From the NCBI GenBank assembly GCA_029237695.1, contig CM055265.1, positions 119,861,078 to 119,925,077 of the forward strand: a stretch of DNA of 64,000 nt. Direction: 5' to 3'. The stretch is from Conchocele bisecta (taxonomy: Eukaryota; Mollusca; Bivalvia; Lucinida; Thyasiridae). The translations under genes were made by a program, and so were the position numbers. Shown one piece after another: positions 44,678-53,322 of this stretch; within the stretch, counting starts at the first letter, position 1, and each line of letters starts with the position of its first letter. A model generated the notes under the pieces. The model saw only the letters and a program-made list of their open reading frames with translations. It had not been told where the DNA came from and searched no databases.

Positions 44678-45372
44678 TTAATCGGTTATTTCGAGAACGA
44701 TCGAAATCGGGTAATCTTTCTTCAACTTTCGCGCTTTATCATCGAGAATAGAGATCTTCAATTCGTGGATGTGCCCCGATTCCAAACGTTTCATCTCGGG
44801 GTTTGGGAAGTTTAAGGTCAGGGTCTCACCATAGCAACAGTCGCTGGCGTGCACCACCTTACGGAGAGTGCTGGGAGCTGAGCTCCGTCTAACGTGTTAT
44901 ACGATGTGTTCAGCTGATCCAGGTGCACCCTGAGCGTTTTCGTGAAGGCTAAGTCCACCGCATATTCGCCGACGTGCTCGCCTGGCCCAAACCAACCCCT
45001 ATTGTTGAAGTATGGTGTTGTAAAAAAACCCGAGCCGCACGACCAACGGCGGGGTGATCGTTACCCGGTTGGTGGGTTCGACGGTCAAGGTCGTAAATCC
45101 TGTGGCTTTCGAGATTGCGAGGCTGGCTCGGCCATCCAGCTCCGATGCGACAAAAGATTGGGGGGAACTTGAACTCCAAAGGCCGGGGGTACCTTTACGT
45201 CTACTTGGAGGCCGGCCTTCACGTAGCCGAACCCTTCGTCCACTTCGACGTTGTGCCATCCGACCGTGAAGGTGATTGATCTGAGGCCGGCGCGGCGTTC
45301 CCCACAAGAGTTGTCGATCGGCCTCTGAAGTGTGCAAGCCTTCCTTTGAACATTGGTGAGCATAGCAAACAT
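44678..45372 (-). pseudogene. Beta-rich protein of unknown function (element C), frameshifted
   Basis: Starts MFAMLTNVQRKACTLQRP (45372) and continues with GWHNVEVDEGFGYVKAGLQV and VKVPPAFGVQV. It shifts frame at about 45150 into RASLAISKATGFTTLTVEPT and again at about 45000. The C-terminal part (LTLNFPNPEMKRLESGHIHE...ISIVLEITD) ends at TAA 44678. Polar beta-rich composition suggests a structural protein. The start codons of this gene and of the plus-strand gene at 45371 overlap, so the promoter must lie inside coding sequence. Confidence 0.5.
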
Positions 45373-46713
45373 GATAATATATTTCATTGATACCAAGGCG
45401 TTTGGCTTTAATTCTGATGTAAAGTACCTGGTCGGCGGGGTCTACGCCGCTAAGGCGGGCGCTCCCCGGCTGGTGCACCCCAATATCCAAATTCGCGGCG
45501 GAACAGGTTTTCAAACCAACTTCCCCGACATCTTTGAAAAATATAGGTTGTCCAAGATTACTACCATCGAGGCCGTGAACGGGTGGAAAGCGACGCCGAT
45601 GCCATTTTGGCAGAATCAGCTAAATTATGAATTCGCCGTATGGTGTGCAACAGCCGGATGCGGGGTTTCCTTTCAGGACCATCTGGCCGCGGAGGATCCC
45701 TTCTTGAAGGCCGTTTACAACTTTCACGTGTACTACACTATTAGGCGGATTCTCAAAGAACATAAAATCTCTCTGCCGCAGGACGACGGCTGGAATACCT
45801 TTTCCAACGCATATGACCGTAGGGTGTTCGAAAGACTCTGTAACGAATTTGTGGTCCCAAAAGACGCGGACTGGTGCCAGAAAGCATTTCCGAGCAGCAC
45901 TGGCCTCTTGGACGCAGACGGATTTTAGGAACGATCACTCCGGCGACCACATCGTCAGTCGGAACGCCGGGAATTTTGACCCCGCGACGATGACCTTCGG
46001 GCAGGAAGTGTCTGGCAGTCGACACTGCGGCGTCTCATCCTGCGATTTGCTACCTCCGAAACGAGCTCACGTCGATTACATACAGCAGGCTGCTGCGGTC
46101 CATGACGCTTGGGGTACATTTATGTTAGATAAGGGTCTGGGGTTCACGCAGGCCGGGGTTCCTCGCCTCAACGACCCCATTAGCACATACGTCTGGGCCA
46201 TACTGGGTGCACAGGCGCAAGCACGCAGTGCTATACTGGGCACGGGAACGGCGTTCGATACCCAAAAACAGTTCTTGGCAAATGTCGAGGACGCCATCTC
46301 ATCTCCGGTGGACTTCCCGGCAGCGACCCAGCGGTATCAAGACGTTTTGCAGTATGCCGGCACCCTAGTAGACTATGTATTTGGAAACGGTCTGTACATG
46401 GCACCGAGCAATATGATACTACGAGACGACCAAGTTGACGGTTACAATAATTAGATCGTAATCGCCACCGTCAAACAAAAGATCAGCCATAACGGGAACG
46501 TGAACGCGGATATCATCAAGAGCACCGCAACTGGAACTGATTTCATCAAACCGCAAACAGTACAAAGCACCCCAGTGCAAAGTGTCACAGCAAGTTCCAG
46601 CGTTGTTCCAACTGGTGCAATAGGACTGCACAAAGTGTTACAGCCCACGAGGCTGAACAATTAGGGCTCGTCGTCGCTCTCGTAGCGATGGGCCTATTCG
46701 CGCTTTGGTTTTA
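45371..46713 (+). pseudogene. ~430 aa structural-type protein with C-terminal membrane segment (element C), frameshifted
   Basis: The first part MIIYFIDTKAFGFNSDVKYL, GGVYAAKAGA, YRLSKITTIEAVNGWKATP, MPFWQNQLNYEFAVWCATAG is open to about 45880. A frameshift follows near there. The second part (DPISTYVWAILGAQAQARS, ILGTGTAFDTQKQFLANVED, GNGLYMAPSNMILRDDQ) runs to a TAG at 46453. The same frame continues to a second TAG near 46664. One frame over, the end reads EQLGLVVALVAMGLFALWF and stops at 46713. Its 3' end overlaps the convergent gene's 3' end by about 20 bp. Unknown function. Length and membrane tail fit a minor virion protein; inference. Confidence 0.55.
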
Positions 46714-48071
46714 GGAACTCTCGGGCGGTGAATAGTAGGAGACCGGCGATCGCCACGATTAAAGTCCAAGCATTTTCGGCGAGCCATCCGGCCGTTTTTG
46801 ACAATATAGATAGCAAGAAGGAGACGAGACCCCCAATCAACCCAGGCAGAGCGGCAGCCGCCTTTACGGCTAATTTAGCCAAGAGACTGGCGAGGGCTTT
46901 TAATTGTTTTTTTACCCACTCCTTCGATCCGCCGCCGGCGCAGGTGCTGGCGCGGGTGCTGGCGCGGGTGCTGGCGCGGGTGCTGGCACGGGTGCTGGCG
47001 CGGGTGCTGGCGCGGGTGCTGCCGCGGGTGCTGCCGCGGATGCTGCCGCGGGTGCTGCCGCGGGCGCAGCCGCTGCACCACCACCACCCGTGATAGCTAG
47101 AACTAGGGTCGATATAGTCATGTCGAGAGCTGTGAGGATGCTTACTATTGTGACTCCCTGCTCTCTGAACAGAGTGCGAAGACGCTCACCGAGTATCCTG
47201 TCCTTGTGCAGGACCCTCGAGATTGTTTCGCGGATCCGATTTACTTGGGTGCGGAGCGCTTCACGGTTAGTCGAGGCAGCCTCCAAGCGAGCTTCTCTAT
47301 CATCCCGCAACGACCGCATGCGTTCGGTGATCCGCTCGATAGATTCTCTATCGTCACGGGCTTCCTCCAGTTTTCGTTCTTCTAGCGCGATATGTTCATC
47401 CAGCGCCGTGAGCTTTGAGAGGTTAAGGACCAGTTCACCCCGGACTGTTTGCATAGCCTTATCCAGGCCCCGGAGTTCGCGAAGGTTCAACGGTGGGTCA
47501 TCCATCGTGTTGAGTATCTCGTTTTCGCTGATCTCCATTGTGCGAATAGTGTCGGTGGCTACACGGGGGACCTCGCTGAGCTCGACCGTTTCTATCGCGG
47601 CGGCCGTCTTCGCCATCGTTTCGTCGGTAGACTGTAGGGTCTCTACAGCACGGGCCGGCATAATTGTTTTACACCTCTTCCAATCTACGAATCCTAGTTC
47701 GTCCCTTATGATTTGGCCACCGCCCCGCTTTCCGGCAATGGTGTTCAGCGCTAAGGCTTTTCCGGTCCTCATGTTGACGATTGGGGCATTTGATGCTTTT
47801 AGTCGCAACCTGCCGGACCAATCCAGTTCGAACTTGGAGTAGTCGCGGCCGATAGACGAGAGCGTACCTTTTTTGACCAATAGTTGTAGTAGTCGCTTAC
47901 AGCTGACTCGAGTATTTCCCGGCTTAGAGCACTAGTGTTGGTAGCGCCACCTATTTCCTCGCCGGCTGAAGTTTCTGGTGTCTCTATGAAGGGCGTTTCG
48001 CCATCGTCGGCGATGTTATCATCATCGAGGTAATCGTCTCGGTCGCCCGTAGTGCGATCGCATTCATCCAT
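46694..48071 (-). pseudogene. Coiled-coil/membrane protein with Pro-Ala repeat (element C), two frame breaks
   Basis: The start is chosen at MDECDRTTGDRDD (48071) by match to B; an ATG at 48092 is also in frame. The conserved GGATNTSALSREILESA follows, then a frameshift in an A6 run (about 47870). The open part carries GRDYSKFELD and a long heptad-rich region (HIALEERKLEEARDDRESIE, ITERMRSLRDDREARLEAAS). A hydrophobic segment (VTIVSILTALDMTISTLVLA) and a (PAPA)n stretch from eleven 12 bp repeats (46936-47070) follow. After a frame change the end (AALPGLIGGLVSFLLSILSK, NAWTLIVAIAGLLLF) has two more hydrophobic segments. Proteins of this build look like fibre, spike-anchor or membrane-remodelling factors. 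Unproven. Confidence 0.65.
46936..47070. repeat. 12 bp coding minisatellite (GCTGGCGCGGGT)n
   Basis: About eleven tandem units with a few substitutions. It encodes Pro-Ala repeats on the minus strand and sits at the frame change of the coiled-coil gene. Confidence 0.95.
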
Positions 48072-48145
48072 GTTAATGTCGTGACAAGCCATCGTTCCTA
48101 TGTATTGAACAAAAAGCCATACGGGTTAAGAGTTTCATCGAAACT
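48072..48145. promoter_or_regulatory. Divergent promoter region, conserved ATACGGGTTAAG box (element C)
   Basis: A 74 bp gap separates divergent genes. The block around ATACGGGTTAAG (48119-48130) is shared with B (32829-32840). It lies 16 bp before the capsid ATG here (23 bp in B), so it is a promoter or leader element. Confidence 0.6.
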
Positions 48146-49386
48146 ATGTCTTCAAGTCAATACGGGCGCAAACTCAATCCATACCGCAGTACTCGGGAGC
48201 CCTTCGTGGCAAAAGGCGTGAGACACAGCGTGTTCATTACGAAGATAGACCAGAACCGGCAGCTCTTGGCCCGCTTCCCCAACCTCGGAGCTAACGACGT
48301 CATTGTGACGGTGACTGTTCGCCTCGCTTTCACTATCTCACTGACATCGGAAGACGCGAACCGAACCGTCGTTCAGAACCTGGGCCGCGCCATCGTCAAG
48401 AAGACCATGATAACAAATGCTGGTAATGAGGTGATGTCGATCGACGACAGCGACGTCTACCATTGCTATCAAGACCCGTGGAAGACAGCGCAAGAGCGTG
48501 AAAACGCGGTCTATCAGGGTATTGACACCATCCGAAATAGGAACGTAACCAGACTTAGAATCGGTGCTGGTGACAAGGCAGATAACATCGCGAGCGACTA
48601 CGCGATCGCGGCCGCTTACGGCAACCGCTTCCACATCCCACTCGACTTTAAGCTGCTGGAGAGTCACATGCCTTACTATCAGAGCGCTTTGGTGGACCGC
48701 CCCGAATACGAACTGACGTTCAACGACTACGGCCGAGTTCTCATAGCCACTGACATGGCATCGACGTACTTAATAGATAATGTTTCGCTGGAGTACGACA
48801 TGGTCACGATGCCCGAACTCGCACGATTGATTAGAGCCCAGTACGCCGGGCGCGTTGCCATACTTACGACCGAGTTCTTCGCCATCGCAAGATGACGAAA
48901 TACAAAAGCGAAACATTGTGGAATATTAATATCAAAGTCCCCGCCCGCTCGATGAAAGGTATACTGATGCTGTTCGAGGAGGGCCAGTTGGCGCTCGGGG
49001 TTAGAAAAACCAACAAATTGTATAACCCCAAAATCACAAAGGTCGATGTGACGATCGAGGGAGTCCTCAATCAGCTCTACAGCCAGGGCATTCGCGCACA
49101 CCAGCAGTGGGACGAGGTCAAAAAGCAGTTTGCTGCAGGCTCTAAGCGTGCCTCGGAGGTTGCCGCGGTTGCCAAGGACCTGCAGCTCTTGGACGTCTCT
49201 CTCGCAGAGTTCCTGACTACCAAGTACGCGCTATGGCTAGACATGCGAACCGACGACGACGACCAACTGCACGGTAGTGGACGCCGAGTAGAGAACGCGA
49301 GAGAGGGTGTGACGATCCAGAGAGCCAAAGAGACGGACGGAGCTGGCGCATTGAATGTGTACCAATATATAATCACAAATACGTAA
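48146..49386 (+). pseudogene. Major capsid protein-like gene (element C), single frameshift
   Basis: The frame is open from MSSSQYGRKLNPYRSTREPF to about 48870. A 1 bp deletion (CATACTTACG here, CATACTTTACG in A and B) shifts it. The rest (WNINIKVPARSMKGILMLFE, KITKVDVTIEGVLNQLYS, LAEFLTTKYALWLDMRTDDD) is open to TAA 49386. About 413 residues in total. It lacks the final ~10 residues seen in B because the last codons are altered. Blocks such as NRTVVQNLGRAIVKKTM, SIDDSDVYHCYQD and ELTFNDYGRVLIATD are shared with B. Identification as the double jelly-roll-type hexon is inferred from genomic context. Confidence 0.7.
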
Positions 49387-49399
49387 CTCAACATCGAAG

Positions 49400-50037
49400 A
49401 TGGCCAATACGTCTCCTACCTCTACTAAAGTTTTTACAAAGGATGCCCACTCTGCCATAATATGTGGGAAGACTGGATGCGGAAAAAAACGGTTTTCATC
49501 CTGGACTTGCTCGAAGGCTCCTACCGCGATTCCTTTCGACACATTGTGATTCTGTGTCCCACTGTGCGGCACAACAAGACTTATCAGCGGCGCCCATGGA
49601 TCTGGGCCGACCCTGATGTCTACGTCGTTGACCCCGGTGACAGGCTTCACGATTGGCTGCGGGTCTTCTACCAAGTCTTTCAGGGCGAGCCCACCCTATA
49701 CGTGATTGACGACTGCTCAGCCAAGGCGGCGATGACCAAAAAGAAGGACATGCTCTCTGAGTTCGCATCTTCGGGCCGGCATGCGGAGCAAAGCGTATGG
49801 ATCTCCACTCAGAAATACAACGCAGTCCTCAAGGATCTGCGCAAGCAAACGAAATGGGTCGCCCTCTTTCACTGCAAGGACCGAGACTCATTCGATGACT
49901 GTCTTCGAGAGAACGACGTTATCCCAACGCGCGAGGAGCGGCTGGAGGTTCGACAGATGCTTTCGCAAACTAAGCACGCCAAGCTTCTGTTAAAGACTGA
50001 TCAACCAACTGCTTACAAAGTGTTAAGCGCAGCTTAG
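49400..50037 (+). pseudogene. Packaging ATPase (element C), frameshift in the P-loop
   Basis: It starts MANTSPTSTKVFTKDAHSAI at 49400 and reaches the P-loop GKTGCGKK. There the A-run is seven long (49483-49489) instead of five in A and B, shifting the frame. The downstream part is fully open: VFILDLLEGSYRDSFRHIVI, PWIWADPDVYVVDPGDRLHD, Walker B-like TLYVIDDCSA (about 49695), SVWISTQKYN and ALFHCKDRDSFDDCLREND, ending VLSAA. About 212 residues, the usual size for A32-type packaging ATPases of this group. Confidence 0.8.
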
Positions 50038-50039
50038 AT

Positions 50040-50348
50040 TGTGCTTAACGATCGTTAGTAACTGCTGAACAATTGTTAACAAATGCTGAACAATTGCTGA
50101 GCAAATGATTAACAATTGTTAACAAATGCTGAACAAATGCAAAACAATTGTTAACAAATGCTGAACAATTGTTAACAAATGCTGAACAATTGTTAACAAA
50201 GCTAAACAATTCCTGAGCAAATGATTAACAATTGTTAACAAATGCTGAACAAATGTTCAGCAATTGTTAACAAATGCTGAGCAAATGATTAACAATTATT
50301 AACAAATGCTGAACAAATGCTGAACAAATGATTAACAATGCTTGAACA
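50040..50348. repeat. AT-rich iterated array after the ATPase gene (element C)
   Basis: Degenerate units AACAATTGTTAACAAATGCT and variants, the same family as 1931-2262 but with different unit order and number. The array ends immediately before MWESICQ, the start of the next frame. Confidence 0.9.
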
Positions 50349-50758
50349 ATGTGGGAATCAATTTGTCAAAGCCTCGCTGCACTGGTTGCAGGGGGGCAGG
50401 CCGAACATTATCTGGGGCGACGTCTCACAGTCGACCAGGTTGATAAGATGTCAGACGCAGAGTTTGAGAAATGGTATGCCCGATACGAATCGTGGCTAGG
50501 CGCCGTGATGACGAAAACCCTAGGGGTGGCAGCTATTCAGCTCTATGCAGCAGCGGCGTGTACGTTTCTGCCAATCCAGAATCAATCCGGATTCGTCTAC
50601 GACCTCGGGTCTGACCCCTTTGTCGGACACGCACTAAGGTCAGCTTGCTGCGTAATTTACCACAAGTTTTGGCATGTTCTTGGCACCGCTGACAACTGCG
50701 TTCACCATAGCTAAGCACTGTCAATTTGGACACATATGCCCACGAACTATAAGCTCAG
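50349..50758 (+). pseudogene. Conserved helical protein of unknown function (element C), N-terminus deleted
   Basis: The frame starts MWESICQSLAALVAGGQ, joining the extreme start seen in A directly to the LAALVxGG core. The intervening hydrophobic and MNCDEL region is deleted (about 110 bp relative to A). The core YLGRRLTVDQVDKMSD, KWYARYESWLGAVMTKTLG and DPFVGHALRSACCVIYHKF is open. A frameshift near 50675 moves the final LAPLTTAFT-type segment to another frame. Function unknown. Confidence 0.6.
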
Positions 50759-50761
50759 AAA

Positions 50762-51184
50762 ATGATGACACAAGACGTACCTGCGAGAGTGACGGAGCAG
50801 CAATCCCCGATTGCACGACATAAAAAACCAAAAAGACAGGCAGCTGGGCGAGCAGCGACGGCTGCACGAAAAACTAAACAAGATAAAATACTCGCCGAGC
50901 TTCGAGAGGTCAAACAGTCGTTAGTTGTTCCAGCAGAAGAGCACCCGAAGGTGGTTCCAGCGGAACATCCGAAGGCAGCTGCGGTGCAATCGGAGATTGC
51001 TGCGCCAACCTGGATCATCCCGTGGGTTGTTGGTGGTGGTCTGGCAGTTGCAGGCACCCTGTGTGTGTTCCCGCTGCGGAACTACCTTTCGCGACAACCA
51101 GCTGCGGTTCCGAAACCAAATGCGCCCCATTTAAACACTGCTCGCGATCCCTTTCATATGCAACAACTTTATTGTAATGGCTGA
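50762..51184 (+). CDS. Single-pass membrane protein, 140 aa (element C)
   Basis: An open frame MMTQDVPARVTEQQSPIARH, with a basic helix (KKPKRQAAGRAATAARKTK), an EHPKVVPAEHPK repeat and one membrane segment (IIPWVVGGGLAVAGTLC, about residues 85-101). The tail reaches ARDPFHMQ; the homologue in B stops after that Gln, and here a CAA replaces the stop, adding LYCNG. Shorter than in B because the palindrome-associated insertions are absent. The basic region before the membrane segment suggests that end faces the cytosol or virion core. Function unknown. Confidence 0.6.
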   Translation: MMTQDVPARVTEQQSPIARHKKPKRQAAGRAATAARKTKQDKILAELREVKQSLVVPAEEHPKVVPAEHPKAAAVQSEIAAPTWIIPWVVGGGLAVAGTLCVFPLRNYLSRQPAAVPKPNAPHLNTARDPFHMQQLYCNG

Positions 51185-51410
51185 ATACGATGGTAAAATA
51201 ATAGTGAATGCGGTTTATCACGCCGTGGTGATATCGAGCCTCAGTATCGGGTTTGCTCGATTATCAAAGATGGTCTTCGGAGGGCCCGCTCCCAAGTTGG
51301 ACATGACTGCGAGAGACGTAGGTCTCGTGACCTAAGATGTAGCGGCCGCAGTTTGGATCAGAGATTATCTAGTTAAAGCTGGAATTCTACCGGCAAATAT
51401 ATGGAAATAA
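51177..51410 (+). pseudogene. 77 aa conserved small protein (element C), one stop
   Basis: Starts MAEYDGKIIVNAVYHAVVIS (51177). A TTA/TTG-to-TAA change creates a stop after RDVGLVT (about 51334). The rest (YLVKAGILPANIWK) is in frame. Its ATG overlaps the preceding reading frame by a few bases. Confidence 0.65.
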
Positions 51411-51825
51411 TGGCTTCGATATATGGAAATAATGGTGGTGAACTCATTGGCGTTCAGCGGTAGCAACTTTCTATTCTTGAATCTGCGAAGCTCGGACGTA
51501 GATGAGGAGCGCTAGTGTCACGATTCAGCTAGCTGTATAACAAATCCAGAGCTCACACGCAGCATAGTCACGAAAACGAACAGCCCGTCTGGACTGGATA
51601 AACGAAGATCTTCGCCACGAGAATCACGCCGTGCAAACTTTCCGGAGCGTTGACGCCGCCATCCGCGAGTACGCGCGGACATATCCGCAGAAAAACAAAA
51701 GTCTCGCGCCGCTGGATCCCGAGCCCCAGCTTTCAGACTTCTATGTGCCGTCAGATGCCCAAAAATACCGCGATATCGCGTTCGTCGTCGTGAGAATGGT
51801 TGCGACGGGCCTCGTCAGCTACTAA
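51411..51825 (+). pseudogene. Tail-anchored-looking protein (element C), decayed
   Basis: A local duplication TTCGATATATGGAAATAATG at 51401-51432 replaces the start. NSLAFSGSNFLFLNLRSSDV is followed by a TAG, then a frameshift. The last part VQTFRSVDAAIREYARTYPQ, PQLSDFYVPSDAQKYRDIAF and VVVRMVATGLVSY is open from 51631 and ends about 10 residues earlier than in A or B. Confidence 0.55.
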
Positions 51826-51860
51826 GCATTTGAACTTTTTTAATTCATATATATAGAACG

Positions 51861-52170
51861 ATGTTAGTTGACGAGCTTTATTTTGCTCTGCTTTATGTAG
51901 GCTGCACGGCCCTTAAACACCGTTTAGCTGGCGCAAAGGCTCTGATCCGTTTGGCCCAAGACGTGGCGCGAGGACGAAAACACGGCCGCCCTTTTCGCAA
52001 AGCGGATGGTAGATTCCTCCGAGTTCCATCAGAACTTAACCAGCAGCTGCTGTGAAACTTCCCCCAAAGGAAGGGGATGTTTAGTATTGACGACACAGTT
52101 ACCGGACGATCTGAAAAAAACCTGTTGGGGACTGTTCGATCTACTTGGATACCTTGCATACGATTGACAC
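51861..52170 (+). pseudogene. Small conserved protein (element C), frameshifted
   Basis: MLVDELYFALLYVGCTALKH is open, then a ~17 bp deletion in the AQDSLETWRE region shifts the frame at about 51960. The C-terminal part (QLPDDLKKTCWGLFDLLGYL) is in another frame and is cut by the changed end. ATATATAGAACG precedes the ATG. Confidence 0.6.
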
Positions 52171-53182
52171 GCACAAGCTTGATAGCAAACTATCGGTTCA
52201 CCTAGCGAGCAAGCTTAGCTTGCTATACTACAGCCTCCGCGGCTACAGGAAGGGACTCGCGGCCATCAAGAACCTCGCCGAGGCGACCAAGGTTTCTGAA
52301 AACACTGCCAAGGAATGGCTCAAGAAGCAGGCCATCTGGCAGATCTATTTGCTCGCGCCGCGCAGTATTCCACGCCCGAAATTCGACGTGCCGGTGCCGA
52401 ACAAAGTCCACCAAGCCGACCTCTTGTTTCTCCCTCACGATCGCGTCGGTCGCAAGACGTACAAGTACGCCCTGACAGTCGTTGACGTAGCGAGTCTCTA
52501 TAAGGAGGCTCAGCCCCTGACCACGATGGAGGTGAGAGAGGTGGCCGAGGCTCTTTCCCGCATATACAAGAGGAGCCATCTCAAATGGCCGAATCTTCTC
52601 CAGGTCGATCCTGACCTCGAGTTCATAGGCGCGGTCTCTCAGCTGTTGGCGAAACACGACGTTTCTGTCAGACACGGTCGCGTGGATGTCCACCGGGACA
52701 AGGGGATCCTGGAGCGGTTCAATCGGACCCTGGCTGAAAGGCTGTTAGGACACCAATATGCCAAAGAGCTTGTAGACCGTCATAAGCGATCAACCGAGTG
52801 AGTGACCAGGATGCCCGCCGTGGTCTCTGCACTGAACGGCGAGGTGACCAGATTGATCGGTAAGAAGCCCGTGAATGCCATCAAGGCGAAAAAGGTGACG
52901 CACAAGCCCTCTGCCGTCTCGCGCGGGCGACCCGTTGGTTTAGCGGAGCAAAATCTTCCATCGGATGTTGCCGTCCGGTACCTCTACCAGCCCGGAGAGC
53001 TTGAGGGCGGCCGCCGCAGCGCGACTGATCCCGTGTGGTCTCTTAATGTATATCATCTGGATCGATCTATTACCAAACCAGATGAGCCCGTGCTCTACTA
53101 CCTCGACAGTGGTCCATCGCGCGGGTTTGTTGGCGAAGAACTTCTTGCGGTGCCTTCTGACACCCAGCTACCCTCGGACTAA
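52166..53182 (+). pseudogene. rve-type integrase (element C), lost start codon and one stop
   Basis: The ancestral ATG (ATGGACACG in B) is TTGACACG here; an in-frame ATG at 52145 could substitute. The catalytic Asp residues (HQADLLFL, LLQVDPDLEF) and Glu (GILERFNRTLAERL) are all present. A TGG-to-TGA change stops the frame at 52799. The remainder (PAVVSALNGEVTRLIGKKPV ... VYHLDRSITKPDEPV, LAVPSDTQLPSD) is open to 53182, about 30 residues longer than the B product. This shows the likely full C-terminus. Confidence 0.8.
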
Positions 53183-53322
53183 AACAACGACTCGCAAGTC
53201 GTCAGAGTCGGTTGGTCAGGCTCTCGTCAGAGCCTTTCCGTCAGTCAGACTCTCGTCAGAGTCTTTCGGTTGTCCATAGTTGTCTTCCATTTTCAGAGTC
53301 ATTTTATTTTGTTTACTTATCT
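53183..53322. terminator. Triple 16 nt hairpin region between convergent integrase and polymerase genes
   Basis: Three perfect 6 bp stem/4 nt loop hairpins occur: ACGACTCGCAAGTCGT (53187-53202), GGCTCTCGTCAGAGCC (53219-53234) and GACTCTCGTCAGAGTC (53248-53263). The last two are each followed by TTTC. Stem pairs differ between hairpins but stay complementary. Position between two converging 3' ends suggests mRNA 3' end formation for both strands. Function inferred. Confidence 0.6.

Noticed and set aside
46904..47842. 312-codon Ala/Gly-rich frame on the plus strand
   Set aside because: Antisense shadow of the coiled-coil gene and its 12 bp repeat, which is supported by homology to A and B.
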